Source: Clostridium sp. D43t1_170807_H7 (GTDB taxonomy: Bacteria > Bacillota > Clostridia > Clostridiales > Clostridiaceae). Taken from it: a stretch of DNA of 64,000 bases. The notes beneath the pieces are model-generated. The model was not told where the DNA came from. It did not search any database and saw nothing but the letters and a program-made list of their open reading frames with translations. Location of the stretch: NCBI RefSeq assembly GCF_015555905.1, contig NZ_JADNLK010000010.1, positions 1 through 64,000 on the forward strand. The letters run 5' to 3'. Shown one piece after another: positions 18,091 through 26,846 of this stretch. Position 1 is the first letter of the stretch; each line of letters starts with the position of its first letter. The translations under genes and the position numbers were made by a program.

Positions 18091-19428
18091 TTATTCACGG
18101 CTTATTGAAATCTCAACTTGAGATTCCATTTCCTTTAACATAGCATCAATATCATCTGAAGGTCCATTTAAATATGCTTGAACCTTTTCATCAGCAACAG
18201 TTCTAGCTGATTGAGCATTATTTATTGCTGGACTGAAGTAAGCGTATTGTAAAGAATCTTTTGCTACTTCATAAATCTTACCATATAAAGAATTACTATC
18301 TGCTACTAATTCTTGAACTAATGTAGAGTCTTCTGCAGACTTTCTAACTGGTAAATATCCAGTTGCACTTGCAAACTTAGCAGTATTTTCAGTGTTAGTT
18401 GCAAATTTGATAAATTCATATGCAGCATATTGTTGTTCCGCTGGAACATCTGTAGTTACAAATAAAGAAGCACCTTGTTGAATAACAGCTTTATCTTTAC
18501 CTTCAAAATAAGGAACTTCTACTATAGCTATATCAAAAGCACCATTAGTATTTATATGTGCAAATCCAGCTGAAGAACCTTGATACATTAATACTTTTTG
18601 ATTTGAGAATGGATCTGATAAGAATTTTTCTTCACTAGTTGTTGTTCTAAAGCCACCACTTTGAACTTGTTTTCTGTAGAATTGCATAAATTCTTTTGAC
18701 CAATCGTTAACAACGTTAATTTTTCCATCTAATTCAACAAAATCTTTTCCATCTTCTTTTAAAGTAGAAATAAATGCATTAGAGCTTGAATCAAATCCAA
18801 AACCTGGTATTCCTAATTGTTCTTTTGATTTTTGAGATATTTCAGCTAATTTTTCAAAAGTTAAATCTTTTAAATCATCAACAGTATATCCTATTTTCTC
18901 TAATAAAGTTTTATTAACATATACAACTTCTGTAGATTTAGTCATTGGGAATCCATAAATCTTATTTTCTCCCCATTGTGATAATTCTTTTACAAAATCC
19001 GGAACAAAATCATTTTTCAAATCTTCTGCCATTCCTACAGTTTCATTATTAACATAAGGTGTTAAGTCTGCAAGCTTATTATTATTAATTAAACCTGTTG
19101 CAATATCTGGATAAACATTTATTATAGCTGGTAAAGTATTTGCTTGAGAAGCTACTATAACTTTTTTGTTTAAATCTGGTATATTACCTTGTGCTGAAGC
19201 CTTTACTGTTATTCCTAACTCATTTGAACTATTGAAGTCATCAATTATACTTTGTAACACTTCTGCTTGTTTTCCATTCATATAGTGCCACATTTCAATT
19301 GTAACTGGATTTTGTAATTCTGTCACTATTTCTTGTTCTTGACTTGAAGAATCACCTTTTGAGCAACCTGTTAATGCTGTAACTGCAAGTGCTCCAGCCA
19401 TTAAAGATGCTAATAATCTTTTTTTCAT
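18091..19428 (-). CDS. ugpB: ABC transporter substrate-binding lipoprotein, UgpB-like
   Basis: Extracellular solute-binding protein family 1, lipid-anchored. The ATG at 19428 is used (GAGGTG six bases upstream); the three extra upstream codons start inside that site. The signal peptide has a KKR n-region and lipobox LTGC (about residues 20-23). WHYMNGKQAEVLQSIIDDFN and QGNIPDLNKKVIVASQA resemble UgpB of glycerol-3-phosphate transporters, but maltose/sn-G3P-type family members are hard to tell apart by eye. Last gene of the operon ugpC-A-E-B. Confidence 0.75.
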   Translation of the reverse strand: MKKRLLASLMAGALAVTALTGCSKGDSSSQEQEIVTELQNPVTIEMWHYMNGKQAEVLQSIIDDFNSSNELGITVKASAQGNIPDLNKKVIVASQANTLPAIINVYPDIATGLINNNKLADLTPYVNNETVGMAEDLKNDFVPDFVKELSQWGENKIYGFPMTKSTEVVYVNKTLLEKIGYTVDDLKDLTFEKLAEISQKSKEQLGIPGFGFDSSSNAFISTLKEDGKDFVELDGKINVVNDWSKEFMQFYRKQVQSGGFRTTTSEEKFLSDPFSNQKVLMYQGSSAGFAHINTNGAFDIAIVEVPYFEGKDKAVIQQGASLFVTTDVPAEQQYAAYEFIKFATNTENTAKFASATGYLPVRKSAEDSTLVQELVADSNSLYGKIYEVAKDSLQYAYFSPAINNAQSARTVADEKVQAYLNGPSDDIDAMLKEMESQVEISISRE

Positions 19429-19611
19429 TCGTTTCACCTCTAAAACCTAATTTATATATATTTTTTTAAGAAAAGATTATTAAAAGATAAAGTATTTAAT
19501 TTCATATACACATAATTAAAGCATTTATAATAATAACTTTTATATAAATAATCAAAGCATTAATACTTCATCTTTTAATTAAAACTTCTCCTATAAACTT
19601 AATAATTTTGA

Positions 19612-20439
19612 TTATCCTTTTGTTCCCCCAATAGATATACCATTCATAATCCTTTTATGTAAGAATATATAAACAACGATTATTGGCATTGTAATTACTG
19701 TTGATGCTGCCATTAATAATTCATAGCTATTTCCTACATCAGATTTGAAAGCTGTTAAACCATTTGCAAGTAATCTCATATTATCACTATTTGTAACAAG
19801 CAATGGCCATAAGAATGCATTCCATGAATTTATACCTACTAATATACAAATTGTAATAATTGATGGTTTAGCCATTGGAACTACTATTCTCCATAAGAAT
19901 TTCCAATCACTTGCTCCATCTACTTTTGCTGCATAATATAATTGCTTTGGAATCTTTAAGAAGAACTCTCTAAGCATATATATGTATAAAACATTTGCCA
20001 TATATGGAACAAATAATGCTGCATAAGTATCAGTCATTTTTAATTGTGATATAGTTTTAAAATTAGTTACTATCAATACTTCTCCTGGTATCATCATTGA
20101 TGCTAAGAAAAGCGCAAATATAAAGTCTCTACCTTTAAATTCAAGATGTGAGAACGCAAATGCTGATAATATTGAAATTATAACTGTAGTAATAATACTT
20201 AAAGCTGTAACTACAATTGTATTTATAAAATATCTTCCAAAAGGAGCCATTGATAAAGCTTTACTAAAGTTACTCCACATAAACTTATCTGGCACCATTG
20301 TAGGTGGCGTTTGAATAACTTCAAAGCCTGACTTTAATGATGAAGCTATCATCCAATAAAATGGAAATAACGTTATTAAAGCAAAGACTACTAATAAGAA
20401 GTATTTAATGGCTACCTTAAAATTATTTTTATTTTTCAT
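19612..20439 (-). CDS. ugpE: ABC transporter permease, UgpE/MalG type
   Basis: 275 residues, six predicted membrane helices; N-terminal FLLVVFALITLFPFYWMI, and the EAA loop EFFLKIPKQLYYAAKVDGAS (about 170) that contacts the ATPase. MalG-type inner-membrane subunit pairing with the upstream permease. 12 bp after ugpA. Confidence 0.82.
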   Translation of the reverse strand: MKNKNNFKVAIKYFLLVVFALITLFPFYWMIASSLKSGFEVIQTPPTMVPDKFMWSNFSKALSMAPFGRYFINTIVVTALSIITTVIISILSAFAFSHLEFKGRDFIFALFLASMMIPGEVLIVTNFKTISQLKMTDTYAALFVPYMANVLYIYMLREFFLKIPKQLYYAAKVDGASDWKFLWRIVVPMAKPSIITICILVGINSWNAFLWPLLVTNSDNMRLLANGLTAFKSDVGNSYELLMAASTVITMPIIVVYIFLHKRIMNGISIGGTKG

Positions 20440-20450
20440 TTTTACACCTC

Positions 20451-21323
20451 TTAGTAATGAATCTTATTACGAGTAACTGTTTTTTGTACTAAAGTAACAG
20501 TTAATATTATAATTAATAGAACTACTGATGCAGCAAATGCTAATGGGAAATCCTGATCATCGGTGAATCTATCAATTATATACATAACAACAGTAGAAAC
20601 TGCACCATCTAGTGTATTTTTACCAAACAGAACATAAACTTCTGTGTAAACTTTAAAAGCAGCAATTAAACTAATAACATATGTATAAACTATCATTGGA
20701 GAAACTAATTTAACTGTTATTTTTCTAAATATAGTTCCGTTTGTAGCCTGATCAATTTTAGCTGCTTGATAGTATTGTGGATTTATTGAAGCAATACCTG
20801 TAGTTAATATTAAAGTGTTAAACGCTAAACTCTTCCATACGGCAAATATAACAACAGCTATCATTGCATACTTAGGATCATTAAGCCAATTAATAGGAGC
20901 TATTCCTATCTTCTCTAATAAGAAGTTAATTATTCCATAATCTGAGTTAAATAACCAAGACCATACCATACCTATAGCAACTAATGAAGTTACGTATGGT
21001 AAGAAATAAATACTTTGAAATATTCCTCTTACTTTTTCACTTTTAATATTAGCTAATGAATTAGCTAATATTAATGAAATAAATACTGATAATGCCGGAA
21101 CTACAGCCGCATAAATTACAGTGTTTAATAATGATTTTAGGAATCTTTGATCCTTAAATAAATACTTATATGCTTGAAACCCAAATCGAAAGCCATCACG
21201 TTTAGTTTCATCAAAACTAAAAATTATTGTATTAATTATAGGATAAAATACAAAAACAGCAAGTATTATAAGTGCAGGTAGTAAATAAATATATCCTTTA
21301 AATTTATTTGTCTTCTTTAGCAT
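20451..21323 (-). CDS. ugpA: ABC transporter permease, UgpA/MalF type
   Basis: 290 residues, membrane helices from residue 10 on (YIYLLPALIILAVFVFYPI), and an EAA-like loop around INPQYYQAAKIDQATNG (about 190). Its ATG overlaps the last codons of the ATPase gene by 7 bp. Forms the translocation pore with UgpE. Confidence 0.82.
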   Translation of the reverse strand: MLKKTNKFKGYIYLLPALIILAVFVFYPIINTIIFSFDETKRDGFRFGFQAYKYLFKDQRFLKSLLNTVIYAAVVPALSVFISLILANSLANIKSEKVRGIFQSIYFLPYVTSLVAIGMVWSWLFNSDYGIINFLLEKIGIAPINWLNDPKYAMIAVVIFAVWKSLAFNTLILTTGIASINPQYYQAAKIDQATNGTIFRKITVKLVSPMIVYTYVISLIAAFKVYTEVYVLFGKNTLDGAVSTVVMYIIDRFTDDQDFPLAFAASVVLLIIILTVTLVQKTVTRNKIHY

Positions 21324-22360
21324 TTTGTTAAGAACTCCTCACTTTCAGCGTCAAAAACATAGCTCTTACCTGTTTTTGGCTTAATAATTAGTTCAGCACC
21401 TTCGTCAATAAAGAATTCTTTATCAACTAACATTTTATATGTAGCACCTTTATGCTCTAATGTTAATAATCTTTCTCTACCTAATATTTCTACTGTAATA
21501 ACCTTAGTTCTTAAACCTTCTTCTGCTACCTCAAAATCTTCTGCTCTTACACCTAAAATAACCTTAGACTTATCCTTAGGTAAGTTCTCTATTTTTAATG
21601 AATCTATAACACCTTTTCCATCATTACATTCTAAATTAATAAAATTCATTTCTGGACTTCCTATAAAAGATGCAACAAATTTATTTACTGGATTCATATA
21701 TATATCACTTGGTGATGAAACTTGTTGAATTGCACCATCTTTCATTAATACAATCTCATCTGAAATACACATTGCTTCTTCTTGGTCATGAGTTACAAAT
21801 ATAGCAGTAACCCCTGTTTCTTTTTGAATTCTTCTAATTTCTTGTCTTGTTTCAACTCTTAACTTTGTATCTAAGTTTGATAAAGGTTCATCAAGAAGAA
21901 GAATATCTGGCTTCTTTGCTAATGCTCTTGCAATAGCAACTCTTTGTTGTTGTCCCCCTGAAAGTTGAGCTGGCTTTTTATCTAATTGGCTTTCAATTTT
22001 TACAATCTTAGCAACTTCTATAGCTCTCTTTTCAGCTTCTTCCTTATCCCACTTTAAATTTCTTAAAGGAAATAATATATTTTCTTTTACAGTCATATGT
22101 GGATAAAGCGCATAATTTTGGAATACCAATCCTATTCCTAATTCTTCTGGCTCTAATCCTGTTACATCTCTATCTCCAAAATAAATCTTTCCACTATGTG
22201 CTTTATGGATTCCTGAGATAGTAAATAATGTAGTTGATTTCCCTGATCCTGAAGGTCCTAATAATGATACTAATTTTCCTTTCGGAATTTGTAACGTAAC
22301 CTCATTAAGTGCCTTAAAATCTCCAAATTTTACAACTAGGTTCTCTAGTCTTATTCCCAT
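21317..22360 (-). CDS. ugpC: ABC transporter ATP-binding protein, UgpC/MsmK type
   Basis: 347 residues: Walker A GPSGSGKST (about 35-43), Q-loop FQNYALYPHMTV, signature LSGGQQQRVAIARAL (about 134), Walker B ILLLDEPLSNLD, H-loop VTHDQEEA. The C-terminal TOBE-type regulatory domain (about 240-347) is typical of carbohydrate/G3P importers and may energise more than one transporter. First gene of the operon, with a promoter at 22435-22464. Placing the ATPase first rather than last is unusual for ugp operons. Confidence 0.85.
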   Translation of the reverse strand: MGIRLENLVVKFGDFKALNEVTLQIPKGKLVSLLGPSGSGKSTTLFTISGIHKAHSGKIYFGDRDVTGLEPEELGIGLVFQNYALYPHMTVKENILFPLRNLKWDKEEAEKRAIEVAKIVKIESQLDKKPAQLSGGQQQRVAIARALAKKPDILLLDEPLSNLDTKLRVETRQEIRRIQKETGVTAIFVTHDQEEAMCISDEIVLMKDGAIQQVSSPSDIYMNPVNKFVASFIGSPEMNFINLECNDGKGVIDSLKIENLPKDKSKVILGVRAEDFEVAEEGLRTKVITVEILGRERLLTLEHKGATYKMLVDKEFFIDEGAELIIKPKTGKSYVFDAESEEFLTKC

Positions 22361-22434
22361 TGATACTTCACCTCATGTTTTTTTTAATACATATACTATT
22401 AAATACAAAAACCGCTAGATTTTCGCGCTATTAC

Positions 22435-22464
22435 AGAATACGACAATAACTTTGTCTTTGTCAA
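22435..22464 (-). promoter_or_regulatory. Promoter with operator-like inverted repeat before the ugp-like operon
   Basis: Minus-strand TTGACA (22459-22464), 18-bp spacer, TATTCT (22435-22440). The spacer holds an inverted repeat GACAA-5-TTGTC (22442-22456), well placed for a repressor. The regulator is unknown. Confidence 0.6.
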
Positions 22465-22773
22465 CGTTTTTCCCACTTTCCGCTCTTTGTATTTTAAATT
22501 TTTTATCAATAATATTAAATTAATCCATATTATTCTAATTTCCATACATTTATATGTAAATTTAACCTATATTTAAAATTTTATCTACAAATACCCTACT
22601 AATATTATCGATATAAATTTAGTACTCAAATTTATTGGTAATGAGTAATATTAATATAAGTTTTTATATTTTTAATATAAAAATTTCATATTACTTATAC
22701 TTTCCTAATTATATTTTTTTATGTTTACCATTTTTTTCTCCAATGTTATTACTTATATTTTTTTCATTAATTG
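22465..22773. other. A/T-rich intergenic stretch upstream of the ugp-like operon
   Basis: About 310 bp between the ugp promoter and the small ORF at 22774. It is dominated by A/T runs; I see no ORF, clear hairpin or riboswitch core in it. Confidence 0.4.
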
Positions 22774-22923
22774 TTATTTAATTAACCTACTAATTATATC
22801 TTTAACCTCTCTTTTAATATTCTTATAATAATATTTATAAAAATTTTTAATTTCGTAAACGTTCTCCAATATAGCATCACAAGTAATAAAAGTTATAATA
22901 GCAAATTCATCCCATTTATCCAT
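22774..22923 (-). CDS. Possible small protein (49 residues)
   Basis: Start ATG with GAGAGG about ten bases upstream; begins MDKWDEFAIITFITCDAILE and ends ...DIISRLIK. The first half is acidic/hydrophobic and the second half is basic and Tyr-rich, predicted helical. No signal peptide and no family recognised. Codons are of the same A/T-rich type as neighbours. It occupies the long gap between the ugp operon and plsY on the opposite strand to plsY. Could be a chance ORF. Confidence 0.45.
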   Translation of the reverse strand: MDKWDEFAIITFITCDAILENVYEIKNFYKYYYKNIKREVKDIISRLIK

Positions 22924-23084
22924 ATAAGATTTACCTCTCACTTCTTAATGTTATATTGTATGTTACTCTTTATATTATTGCTATTAAGACTATAAGCTTA
23001 GTAACTTTTTATTTATAAATATTTCTTGCATAATTTAATATTCTTAAATATTATATTTATGTAAAGATATATAAGGAGGTATAT

Positions 23085-23675
23085 ATGCTACCATTATTAA
23101 TTGTTTTTTCATATCTTATGGGATCAATTCCTAGTGGATATATTTTAGTAAAAAAGAAACTTAATAAAGATGTAAGAGAATATGGAAGTGGTAACATTGG
23201 TGCTACCAATGTTAGAAGAGTTGCAGGTGAAAAACTTTCAAAAATAACAGCAATATGTGATATGATAAAAGCCATTATTCCAGTACTATTAACACGTATT
23301 TTAATTTGGAGTGATATACTAAAAACTGATGCAAGTTTAAGTTTATCATTAGTAGCCATTGCCGCAATATTAGGACATAACTATACTATCTTTTTAAAAT
23401 TTAAAGGTGGTAAAGGTGTAGCTACTTCTGCAGCTGCTTTTATGATAGTTCTTCCTATACCTTTTTTAATTACAGCTGTAATTTTCTTCGGCTTAAAATT
23501 GGTAACAAAAATTGTTTCAATTCGTTCTTTAGCTGCTGGTGTTACATTATTTTTATCAACTCTTTTATTAGGCTATAATAAATATTATGTTTATGCTACT
23601 CTTTTTACTTGCCTTTTAGTATTTTGGAGACATAAAAGTAACATTGCTAGATTAATTAAAGGTGAAGAAAAATAA
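23085..23675 (+). CDS. plsY: Acyl-phosphate:glycerol-3-phosphate acyltransferase
   Basis: Integral membrane enzyme making lysophosphatidate from acyl-phosphate and glycerol-3-phosphate, the first step of phospholipid synthesis. 196 residues, with the three PlsY motifs: LMGSIPSGYIL with GSGNIGATNVRR (about 35-50), GHNYTIFLKFKGGKGVAT (about 97-114), and FWRHKSNIARLIKG at the C-terminus. Several membrane helices. Strong AAGGAGG site. Divergent from a transporter that may import glycerol-3-phosphate. Confidence 0.95.
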   Translation: MLPLLIVFSYLMGSIPSGYILVKKKLNKDVREYGSGNIGATNVRRVAGEKLSKITAICDMIKAIIPVLLTRILIWSDILKTDASLSLSLVAIAAILGHNYTIFLKFKGGKGVATSAAAFMIVLPIPFLITAVIFFGLKLVTKIVSIRSLAAGVTLFLSTLLLGYNKYYVYATLFTCLLVFWRHKSNIARLIKGEEK

Positions 23676-23683
23676 ATTTTATA

Positions 23684-23717
23684 AAAACACTGAATTATAT
23701 TTATATCAGTGTTTTTT
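23684..23717 (+). terminator. Terminator after plsY
   Basis: AAAACACTGA/TCAGTGTTTT stem followed by a T run, 9 bp after the stop. Confidence 0.85.
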
Positions 23718-23731
23718 CTTTAGGAGGTTTT

Positions 23732-24019
23732 ATGAAATTTATATTTGTTTATATAGTATTTACCAACATACTACTTTTTACTCTTATGGCCATAGATAAA
23801 CAAAAAGCTAAGTTGAGACAATGGCGAATAAGTGAAAAAACACTTTTTATATTAGCTCTTATAGGTGGTAGTATTGGAGGAATACTTGGAATGTATACTT
23901 TTAGACATAAAACAAAACACTTAAAATTTACATTAGGATTTCCAATTATTTTTTTATTTCAGTTAATATCTATATTCTTATTTTTGAACTCTAACTTTTC
24001 AATCAAACTTTTTTATTAG
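23732..24019 (+). CDS. DUF1294 family small membrane protein
   Basis: 95 residues. An N-terminal helix, then DKQKAKLRQWRISEKTL and GGSIGGILGMYTFRHKTKH, which are the DUF1294 signature, and a C-terminal hydrophobic helix. Function unknown. Start behind AGGAGG. Follows the plsY terminator, so it needs its own promoter or read-through. Confidence 0.85.
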   Translation: MKFIFVYIVFTNILLFTLMAIDKQKAKLRQWRISEKTLFILALIGGSIGGILGMYTFRHKTKHLKFTLGFPIIFLFQLISIFLFLNSNFSIKLFY

Positions 24020-24038
24020 AAATTTATTACTGTGGTTA

Positions 24039-24108
24039 CAAAAAATAAAAGACGTTGCATTTTTTATTGCAACGCCCCATAATCACTTCTAGCTACTTAG
24101 TAACTAGA
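24039..24108 (-). ncRNA. Unassigned double hairpin, possible minus-strand small RNA end
   Basis: On the minus strand, a UCUAG-containing hairpin (24088-24108) is followed by a stem CGUUGCA/UGCAACG (24053-24074) and a U-rich tract, so it looks like a terminator. No minus-strand protein gene lies upstream before 24945, and that gene has its own terminator. Arrangement and some bases resemble the rimP leader. Candidate small RNA only. Confidence 0.3.
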
Positions 24109-24249
24109 TGATTACATTAATATTCTATACTATTATTAACTTTTTATTCATTACTTATTAATATAAAATAAATTGTACAACCTTTTAATTTATATTATAA
24201 TTATTCTAAAAACTAAATATATTAATATTTTTTACTTCGGGGTGATTCT

Positions 24250-24672
24250 ATGAACTTTTTAAAAGGTACCTATGGATTTGATTTATTATCAATAATATTA
24301 ATTCTATTATCTTGTATACTTAACATTTTTGATTACAGTAGAATTTTAGGTACACTTATTTTAATTTATGCTGTATATAGAGCATTTTCAAAAAAAATAT
24401 ATAAAAGAAAAAATGAATATAATGTTTTCTATACATACACAAATAAATTTTTAAAGAAATTTGGCAAATCTATTCCTTATAATTTGCCTGTATATGATTT
24501 AAATAATTTATCTTATATATTTGAAAGCATTAAGTTTAAATATACTCAATATCGTAACTATAAAATTACTAAATGTCCTAACTGCAGACAAAAACTTAGA
24601 CTTCCAAGAGGTAAAGGTAATATAGTTGTTACTTGTAAAAAATGCTCAACTAAATTTGACTTTAGAACTTAA
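24250..24672 (+). CDS. Membrane protein with C-terminal zinc ribbon
   Basis: 140 residues: N-terminal hydrophobic segments (about 10-45, LLSIILILLSCILNIF), a basic Tyr/Lys-rich middle, and a C-terminal zinc ribbon CPNCRQKL...CKKCSTKF (about 113-135), with the four Cys in two CxxC pairs. The ribbon resembles MJ0042-type fingers. No known function. Start behind GGGGTGA. Similar small proteins are frequent in clostridia, but I cannot name the family. Confidence 0.75.
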   Translation: MNFLKGTYGFDLLSIILILLSCILNIFDYSRILGTLILIYAVYRAFSKKIYKRKNEYNVFYTYTNKFLKKFGKSIPYNLPVYDLNNLSYIFESIKFKYTQYRNYKITKCPNCRQKLRLPRGKGNIVVTCKKCSTKFDFRT

Positions 24673-24756
24673 TAATTAATAACTATAAATAATTATTTTA
24701 TTATGTGGAATATTATTAATATTCATAGTATTGCTATTTTATTGGAGGTAATAAAA

Positions 24757-24906
24757 ATGAAAAAAACTTTATTTATTATTCCATTAATGTTTGTTGCTTT
24801 AACTTGTAGTTCTTTAAACTTATATGCAGAAAATATTAAGAATATTAATAAGACTACCGTTATATATCCACAAAAAAGAACACCAATTAAATGGTGGGAA
24901 AACTAA
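24757..24906 (+). CDS. Small secreted peptide with Trp-containing C-terminus
   Basis: 49 residues from the ATG at 24757, behind TTGGAGGT. Signal peptide MKKTLFIIPLMFVALTCSS... with a likely cleavage after LYA (residue 24), leaving about 25 residues that end KRTPIKWWEN. No family recognised. It has its own terminator. It could be a secreted signal, a bacteriocin-like peptide or a cell-surface peptide; the sequence does not decide. Confidence 0.65.
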   Translation: MKKTLFIIPLMFVALTCSSLNLYAENIKNINKTTVIYPQKRTPIKWWEN

Positions 24907-24940
24907 AATAAAAAGGGTCTTTATGGCCCTTTTTATTTTC
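24906..24940. terminator. Bidirectional terminator between convergent genes
   Basis: AAAATAAAAAGGG paired with CCTTTTTATTTT, with U tracts on both strands, between the small peptide gene and the methyltransferase gene. Confidence 0.85.
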
Positions 24941-24944
24941 TATG

Positions 24945-25748
24945 TTAATTAATAGGTTTTTGACCTTTTGCTATTAAGTTCAAAAATATTATTGTGCATT
25001 TTTCTCTCTCAGAACTATCACTACAAATCCTCATAATTTTAGCTAATCTTGGATTGCTCCTACTAATCATTTTAATTATCTCTGGTGGCACTTTATTATC
25101 TCCAAGAATATTTTTTATTCCAACTAAGTCACTATGAATAGTTACTGCTTCAAAATCTAATTTTTCAAACCCAGTATATTTTAGTATTTTAATAAGTTTA
25201 CGTCCAATTTCTCTATTCCATCCTGCCTTTTTTTCTATCTGATTAATGAATCCTCTTCCACTTTTAAATAGCATTTCTGGATCACTTACTCCATGCATTC
25301 CTCTATCTGAATCAATAATTGCAACTATTCCACCAGGTTTCAATAATCTATATATCTCCTTTGTTGCTTCAATAGGACTTTCTAAATGTTGAAATACAAA
25401 TCTACAAACTACAAAGTCATAACTATTTTCTTTAAGACCACTATTTTTTATAGAGCCAAACTTAAAATTAAGTCTATTTCCTTCATATTCACTTAAACGC
25501 TCTTTAGACATATCAAATAATTTTCTATCAACTTCTAAAGCAGTTACTGAGCTATGTGGTAAATTTTCTAATAATAATTCAGTATATATTCCTGTACCTG
25601 AACCAACATCTAATATACGCATTCCATCCTTAAGTCCTAGCCACTTTAATGTTCTAAACTCTTTTTTCCAACCTAATTTAGCTTGAGTTTCAAGTCTATT
25701 TACTTCATTATTAAACCCAACAATATTATAAATCGAATTATAGCTCAC
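24945..25748 (-). CDS. Class I SAM-dependent methyltransferase
   Basis: 267 residues, GTG start behind AAGGAGA. SAM-binding motif I ILDVGSGTGIYTELL (about 41-55), motif II acidic end ALEVD, motif IV YDFVVCRFVFQHLE, motif post-I LLKPGGIVAIID. Small-molecule or ubiE-like type; substrate unknown. The N-terminal SYNSIYNIVGF resembles other stand-alone methyltransferases. Convergent with the small peptide gene. Confidence 0.85.
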   Translation of the reverse strand: MSYNSIYNIVGFNNEVNRLETQAKLGWKKEFRTLKWLGLKDGMRILDVGSGTGIYTELLLENLPHSSVTALEVDRKLFDMSKERLSEYEGNRLNFKFGSIKNSGLKENSYDFVVCRFVFQHLESPIEATKEIYRLLKPGGIVAIIDSDRGMHGVSDPEMLFKSGRGFINQIEKKAGWNREIGRKLIKILKYTGFEKLDFEAVTIHSDLVGIKNILGDNKVPPEIIKMISRSNPRLAKIMRICSDSSEREKCTIIFLNLIAKGQKPIN

Positions 25749-25838
25749 CTTAATCTCCTTTAATACTTACTTAGATATATCTTATGTTATTCATGTAATA
25801 ATTGTTCGTATGTTTATTTTATTTATTTTATTAAATTT

Positions 25839-26750
25839 CTATAATATAAATTTAAGTAAAAGTGGAAAGGTAATTAAAGAAAATAGAGTTGTAATAAAAA
25901 TAATAACAGCAGAATATTCTTTTTCCTTATCAAACTTTTCTGCTAAAATCGATGTCATTGCAGCTGCTGGCATTGCTGTAATTATAGTCAATGTTTTAAC
26001 TACTATTGAGTTATCATTTATTATTTTTGAAATAATAATTAAAACAACTGGTAATACTAGTAATTTTAAAATACTACTATAATATATAGTATAATCTCTC
26101 AAGTAATTAAGTATATTACTATTTCCTAATATTACACCTATTATTATCATTGATAGAGGCGATGTTACCCCACCCACTAAGTCTAATGTAGAATATACTA
26201 CTTCTGGAATACTGATATTAAATATTAGTATTATTAATCCAATTATAACTGCTATAATAGATGGATTTAAGAAAACTTTTTTTAAATCTTTTTTCTCTAT
26301 ATTTCCATTAAACAATATAATACCATAGGTCCATAATGCTATTGTAAAAAACATATTAAAAATAGAGGCATATATAACTCCCTCTCCTCCAAATATGCTA
26401 TAAATTATTGGAAAACCTATAAAACCACAATTTGAAAAAATATTTGCAAACTGCATTATTATTTTTTTATCTGACTTTATTGGAAAAAGTGCAATATAAG
26501 ATATGAATGTAGTAGTTATTAAAACTATTGGACTATAAATAAAACATTTTATAATATTATTCTTTAGCTGATTATCCATATCAAATATAAATGAAGAAAT
26601 AACTAAACAAGGTAGCGTGATTTCTAACAATATATTAGTTAATCCTTTATTTATCATTGGAGTTATTATTTTTTTTTTACTTCCATATACACCTATAATC
26701 ATTATTAAAAATAGAGATATTACTTTATTTATTATTACTGTTAAATCCAT
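25839..26750 (-). CDS. AEC (auxin efflux carrier) family transporter
   Basis: 303 residues with about ten hydrophobic segments. LPCLVISSF near residue 50, NCGFIGFPIIYSIFG in the middle and MPAAAMTSILAEKF near the C-terminus are characteristic of AEC permeases (malate/other organic acid exporters such as MleP-like proteins). The substrate is not deducible. Lies behind polC but is separated from it by a terminator. Confidence 0.85.
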   Translation of the reverse strand: MDLTVIINKVISLFLIMIIGVYGSKKKIITPMINKGLTNILLEITLPCLVISSFIFDMDNQLKNNIIKCFIYSPIVLITTTFISYIALFPIKSDKKIIMQFANIFSNCGFIGFPIIYSIFGGEGVIYASIFNMFFTIALWTYGIILFNGNIEKKDLKKVFLNPSIIAVIIGLIILIFNISIPEVVYSTLDLVGGVTSPLSMIIIGVILGNSNILNYLRDYTIYYSSILKLLVLPVVLIIISKIINDNSIVVKTLTIITAMPAAAMTSILAEKFDKEKEYSAVIIFITTLFSLITFPLLLKFIL

Positions 26751-26802
26751 TATTTTTCCCCCTAAACTTTATTATCAATTTAATTATACACTATATTAAA
26801 CA

Positions 26803-26835
26803 AAAAAAGGCTAATCACTAGTGATTAGTCTTTTT
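26803..26835. terminator. Terminator after polC
   Basis: CTAATCAC/GTGATTAG stem extended by A/T pairs, with U tracts on both strands, 11 bp after the polC stop. Confidence 0.85.
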
Positions 26836-26846
26836 AAGTATTTATT

